This document shows positions 61,620-64,000 of a stretch of DNA of 64,000 nucleotides, one piece after another. The position numbers were made by a program, and so were the translations under genes. Source of the stretch: Candidatus Sphingomonas phytovorans (lineage in GTDB: Bacteria > Pseudomonadota > Alphaproteobacteria > Sphingomonadales > Sphingomonadaceae); assembly GCA_029202385.1 (NCBI GenBank), contig CP119314.1:3288501-3352500 (forward strand). Direction: 5' to 3'. The notes under the pieces were generated by a model, which was not told where the DNA came from, did not search any database, and saw only the letters and a list, made by a program, of their open reading frames with translations. How positions within the stretch are numbered: position 1 is the first letter of the stretch; each line of letters starts with the position of its first letter.

Positions 61620-62153
61620 ATGAACGAGTTGTCGCCTATAACGGCGCGGGGCCTCGCGCGGGACGAGATCGATCTTCGCCAGGCGTTGCAGCGCTTTGTC
61701 GAAGGGCGGCTGCGCGACCGTAATGATGGCGAGGACATCGTCCAGGAAACCTATGTCCGGCTCTACAGCTATCGCCGTACCCGGCCGGTGGCCGATGTCG
61801 GCGCCTTCTGCTTCGCGGTCGCGCGCAACCTGGTGTTCGATCATCTTCGCCGCCGCCACGCTCAGCCGCAGAGCGCCGAACTGGCGGACGACATCGCTTG
61901 TCCCCAGCCCCGCGCCGAAGAGATTATCGACTACCGCCAGCGGGTGGAAATACTGGTGCGCGCGATCAAGGTGATGCCGCCGCTGCGCCGCGAAGTGTTC
62001 CTGCGCCGGCGGCTCGACGGCATCCCCGCCGCCGTGATCGCGAACGACCTGCAGCTCAGCGTATCGGCGATCGAGAAGCATTGCAGCCGCGCGCTGGCCG
62101 ATCTGCGCGCGGCGCTCGAACGGCGCGGGCTGCCCGCCGGGGCCCGGGCATGA
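61620..62153 (+). CDS. ECF sigma factor (FecI-like)
   Basis: This 177-residue sigma-70 family factor has region 2 (about 25-85, NDGEDIVQETYVRLYSYRR and FCFAVARNLVFDHLRRRH) and region 4 (about 115-165, MPPLRREVFLRRRLDGIPAA and SVSAIEKHCSRALADLRAAL). With the FecR and TonB receptor genes that follow, it fits an iron- or ligand-responsive cell-surface signalling system. ATG 61620 begins the fold; the open frame upstream is not conserved-looking. Its stop overlaps the FecR start (ATGA). Confidence 0.9.
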   Translation: MNELSPITARGLARDEIDLRQALQRFVEGRLRDRNDGEDIVQETYVRLYSYRRTRPVADVGAFCFAVARNLVFDHLRRRHAQPQSAELADDIACPQPRAEEIIDYRQRVEILVRAIKVMPPLRREVFLRRRLDGIPAAVIANDLQLSVSAIEKHCSRALADLRAALERRGLPAGARA

Positions 62154-63079
62154 GCCGCCGCGCCGCCCTGCGCGATGCCGCCCGCTGGGCGATGGCCGAG
62201 GATACGACGCCGGCAGCACCACCGCCACTCGCCGCCGACGTCCAGGCGACGCTCGACGATCCAGCACTGACAGAGGCGCTCGAACAGAGCGCCTCGTTCG
62301 GCCGTCTTTCCGACGGCGACATCCTTGCGATGCGCGGCGCGCGGCGTCGGGGCATCGCGACCTTCGGCGCGGTCGTGCTGGTGGCAGCCCTCGGTGTGGG
62401 GGGCTGGTCGAACGGCTGGTTCGTCAACGGCCCAGCGCCGATCGTCGCCCATTATGAAACCCAACGCGGCGAGCAGCGCGACGTGGCGCTCGCTGACGGA
62501 TCGACTCTCCATCTCAACGGCGCGACCAGTCTCGACGTCACGCTCGACGAGAAACAGCGCCATGTCGCCCTCAATCGGGGCGAGGCCTATTTCGACGTCG
62601 CGCATGAGAAGGACCGGCCGTTCATCGTCCGCGCCGGCGCGTCGTCGACACAGGTGCTGGGCACCGCGTTCGACGTCGACATGGCCCGGGGCGAGGTGAA
62701 GCTCGCGGTCTATCGCGGGCGCGTGCGGTTCGGCGGCGTCGGTTCGGATTCGCACAGCGTCGAAGTCCCCGCCGGCTGGCGCTCACGCTTCGAAGGCGGG
62801 GTGGCGCATGCGCCGACGCGCTTTGACGCGACGCAACAGGATTGGCGCCAGGATTGGGTCGACACCGACGATATGCGTCTCGCCGACCTGGTCGACGCAC
62901 TCAACCGGCGTGGCGGCCCGATGATTCTGGAGCCGTCGCCGACACTAGGCAGCATCGCGCTATCCGGTCGCTTCAAGCTTGATAAACCACAGCAATTGCT
63001 CCGGGCAATCGGCACCGTCTACGGCTTTCAGGTCGTGACCGAGGGAGAAAGGCTGCGGCTCGCGCCGGCCGAGCAGTGA
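62150..63079 (+). CDS. FecR-family anti-sigma factor
   Basis: This 309-residue inner-membrane regulator has a cytoplasmic N-terminus (about 1-65), one membrane helix (about 68-86, IATFGAVVLVAALGVGGWS) and a periplasmic FecR domain with RDVALADGSTLHLNGATSLD and RPFIVRAGASSTQVLGTAFD. It holds the ECF sigma factor until the outer-membrane receptor binds its ligand. The C-terminal part (LEPSPTLGSIALSGRFKLDK) resembles the STN-contacting domain. The start overlaps the sigma gene by four bases. Confidence 0.9.
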   Translation: MSRRAALRDAARWAMAEDTTPAAPPPLAADVQATLDDPALTEALEQSASFGRLSDGDILAMRGARRRGIATFGAVVLVAALGVGGWSNGWFVNGPAPIVAHYETQRGEQRDVALADGSTLHLNGATSLDVTLDEKQRHVALNRGEAYFDVAHEKDRPFIVRAGASSTQVLGTAFDVDMARGEVKLAVYRGRVRFGGVGSDSHSVEVPAGWRSRFEGGVAHAPTRFDATQQDWRQDWVDTDDMRLADLVDALNRRGGPMILEPSPTLGSIALSGRFKLDKPQQLLRAIGTVYGFQVVTEGERLRLAPAEQ

Positions 63080-63194
63080 GTCTCACATTCGTCATACCGA
63101 TGTCATTGCACTGCAACAAAATTCTTTTGTCCGGACCGGGCCCCGAACCCCGTCCTCCGTCCGAGGCGAACAAACGCCTGAGCGGAGGAACATC

Positions 63195-64000
63195 ATGGAT
63201 CGCACAAAGGGACTTTCATTGATCGCGCTGGCGGCGGCGCTTGCCGCGCCGGCCATGGCGCAGGCAAAGCCGGTCGAGGGCACGCTGGCACGGCAGATGC
63301 AGTTCGACATCGGTGCATCCGACCTGCGCAGCGCCATCTCGCGCTTCTCGCGTGCGACGGGCGTGCAGGTCATCGTGGCGCCGGACGTCGTCGCGAAGCG
63401 CCGCACCGCCGGCGTGCGCGGCGCGCACAGCGTGCGTGAAGCACTCGACCTGATGCTGCGCGGCACCAACCTGTCGGCGTCGATCAGCGATGGCGTGGCT
63501 GTGCTGAAGCCGGTCGCCGCGGCTCCGGCCGCGATCCGCCGCCCCGCGCACGCCGTGCGCGAGATTGCAGATATCTCGGCAGCGGGCGCAGCACCGGAAC
63601 AGGAGACCTCTGTCGCACCCGATATCATCGTGTCAGGCTATCGCCAGAGCCTCACGCGGGCGCAGGACCTCAAGCGCCGTGCGATCGGATCGGAGGACGA
63701 TATCCTGGCGCAGGATATCGCCGCCTTTCCCGATCTGAACCTCGCTGAATCGCTCCAGCGCGTTCCCGGCATCACCATCACGCGCGATTCAGGCGAAGGC
63801 CGCCAGATCGCGCTCAGGGGCCTGGGCGCCGAATTCACCCGTACCCAGCTCAACGGCATGGAAGTGCTGGGCAACACCGCATCGGGCATGGACAATCGCG
63901 GCGGCGTCAGCCGGTCGCGCTCGTTCGACTACAGCCTGTTCGCGTCGGAACTGTTCAACCGCGTGTCGGTGCAGAAATCCTACGCAGCCGAACAGGACGA
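63195..64000 (+). CDS. TonB-dependent receptor with STN domain, 5' part only
   Basis: The first 268 codons of an outer-membrane receptor are in the window; the 3' part lies to the right. A signal peptide ends near APAMAQA. An STN (secretin/TonB N-terminal) domain follows (about 30-110, FDIGASDLRSAISRFSRATG), used for contact with FecR. The TonB box appears as DIIVSGYRQS at 143-152, and the plug domain begins with DLNLAESLQRVPGITITRDS and RQIALRGLGAEFTRTQLNGM. GCGGAGGAA lies upstream of the ATG. The substrate cannot be read from this part. Confidence 0.92.
   Translation, partial: MDRTKGLSLIALAAALAAPAMAQAKPVEGTLARQMQFDIGASDLRSAISRFSRATGVQVIVAPDVVAKRRTAGVRGAHSVREALDLMLRGTNLSASISDGVAVLKPVAAAPAAIRRPAHAVREIADISAAGAAPEQETSVAPDIIVSGYRQSLTRAQDLKRRAIGSEDDILAQDIAAFPDLNLAESLQRVPGITITRDSGEGRQIALRGLGAEFTRTQLNGMEVLGNTASGMDNRGGVSRSRSFDYSLFASELFNRVSVQKSYAAEQD

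Overview
The window comes from a GC-rich alphaproteobacterium, most probably a sphingomonad (Sphingomonas, Sphingobium, Sphingopyxis group). This is inferred from codon use, the FecI/FecR/STN-type TonB receptor locus, paired NodT-type efflux systems, a carotenoid oxygenase of the lignostilbene dioxygenase type, and typical extragenic palindromes. It is chromosomal in character. I see no rRNA, tRNA or CRISPR array. Coordinates below use the start codons I prefer; several starts are GTG, TTG or even CTG.

Region by region. 1-4473: a 24-residue ORF with an extended Shine-Dalgarno sequence and a terminator, a membrane diguanylate cyclase whose stop codon carries an IS630 insertion, an RNase H-fold protein and a glutathione S-transferase. 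4585-7821: a secreted transglutaminase-like/TPR protein. 7945-12780: a capsid-only remnant of a BPP-1-like podovirus (portal, Bbp19-like, scaffold, major capsid, cement), with host palindromic repeats in its gaps. 12929-14418: a sulfotransferase and a lipoprotein. 14536-19643: a KaiC-like ATPase with a hybrid histidine kinase, and an alpha/beta hydrolase.

20329-27866 is a signalling block: a Crp/Fnr regulator, a three-gene minus-strand operon (TIR-TM-TPR protein, unknown 208-residue protein, TRAFs-binding/degenerate cyclase protein), and a divergent FixL-type histidine kinase whose third PAS domain keeps the haem and oxygen-sensing residues. The TIR operon has a strong leader hairpin and an upstream palindrome, and is the best candidate for an undescribed system.

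28125-34001 is a complete tripartite RND pump. 34008-36030 holds a secreted protein and a VOC/ArsR/SRPBCC operon in which ArsR appears to start at CTG. 36198-40666 is an ABC ATPase plus a permease fused to an M1 aminopeptidase. 40873-47737 is a LysR regulator divergent from a second RND pump with gene order permease-adaptor-outer membrane factor. 47751-50503 carries an unknown protein and two membrane proteins.

50678-56756 is the DUF4129/DUF4350/MoxR/DUF58/SpoIIM/RDD operon, six genes with end-to-start overlaps. 56830-58847 couples a thiolase-like enzyme with a DUF1295 membrane reductase-like protein. 58994-61416 has a carotenoid oxygenase and a secreted Mn-dependent ADP-ribose diphosphatase-like phosphoesterase. 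61620-64000 is an ECF sigma, FecR anti-sigma and STN-containing TonB receptor cell-surface signalling locus that runs off the right edge.
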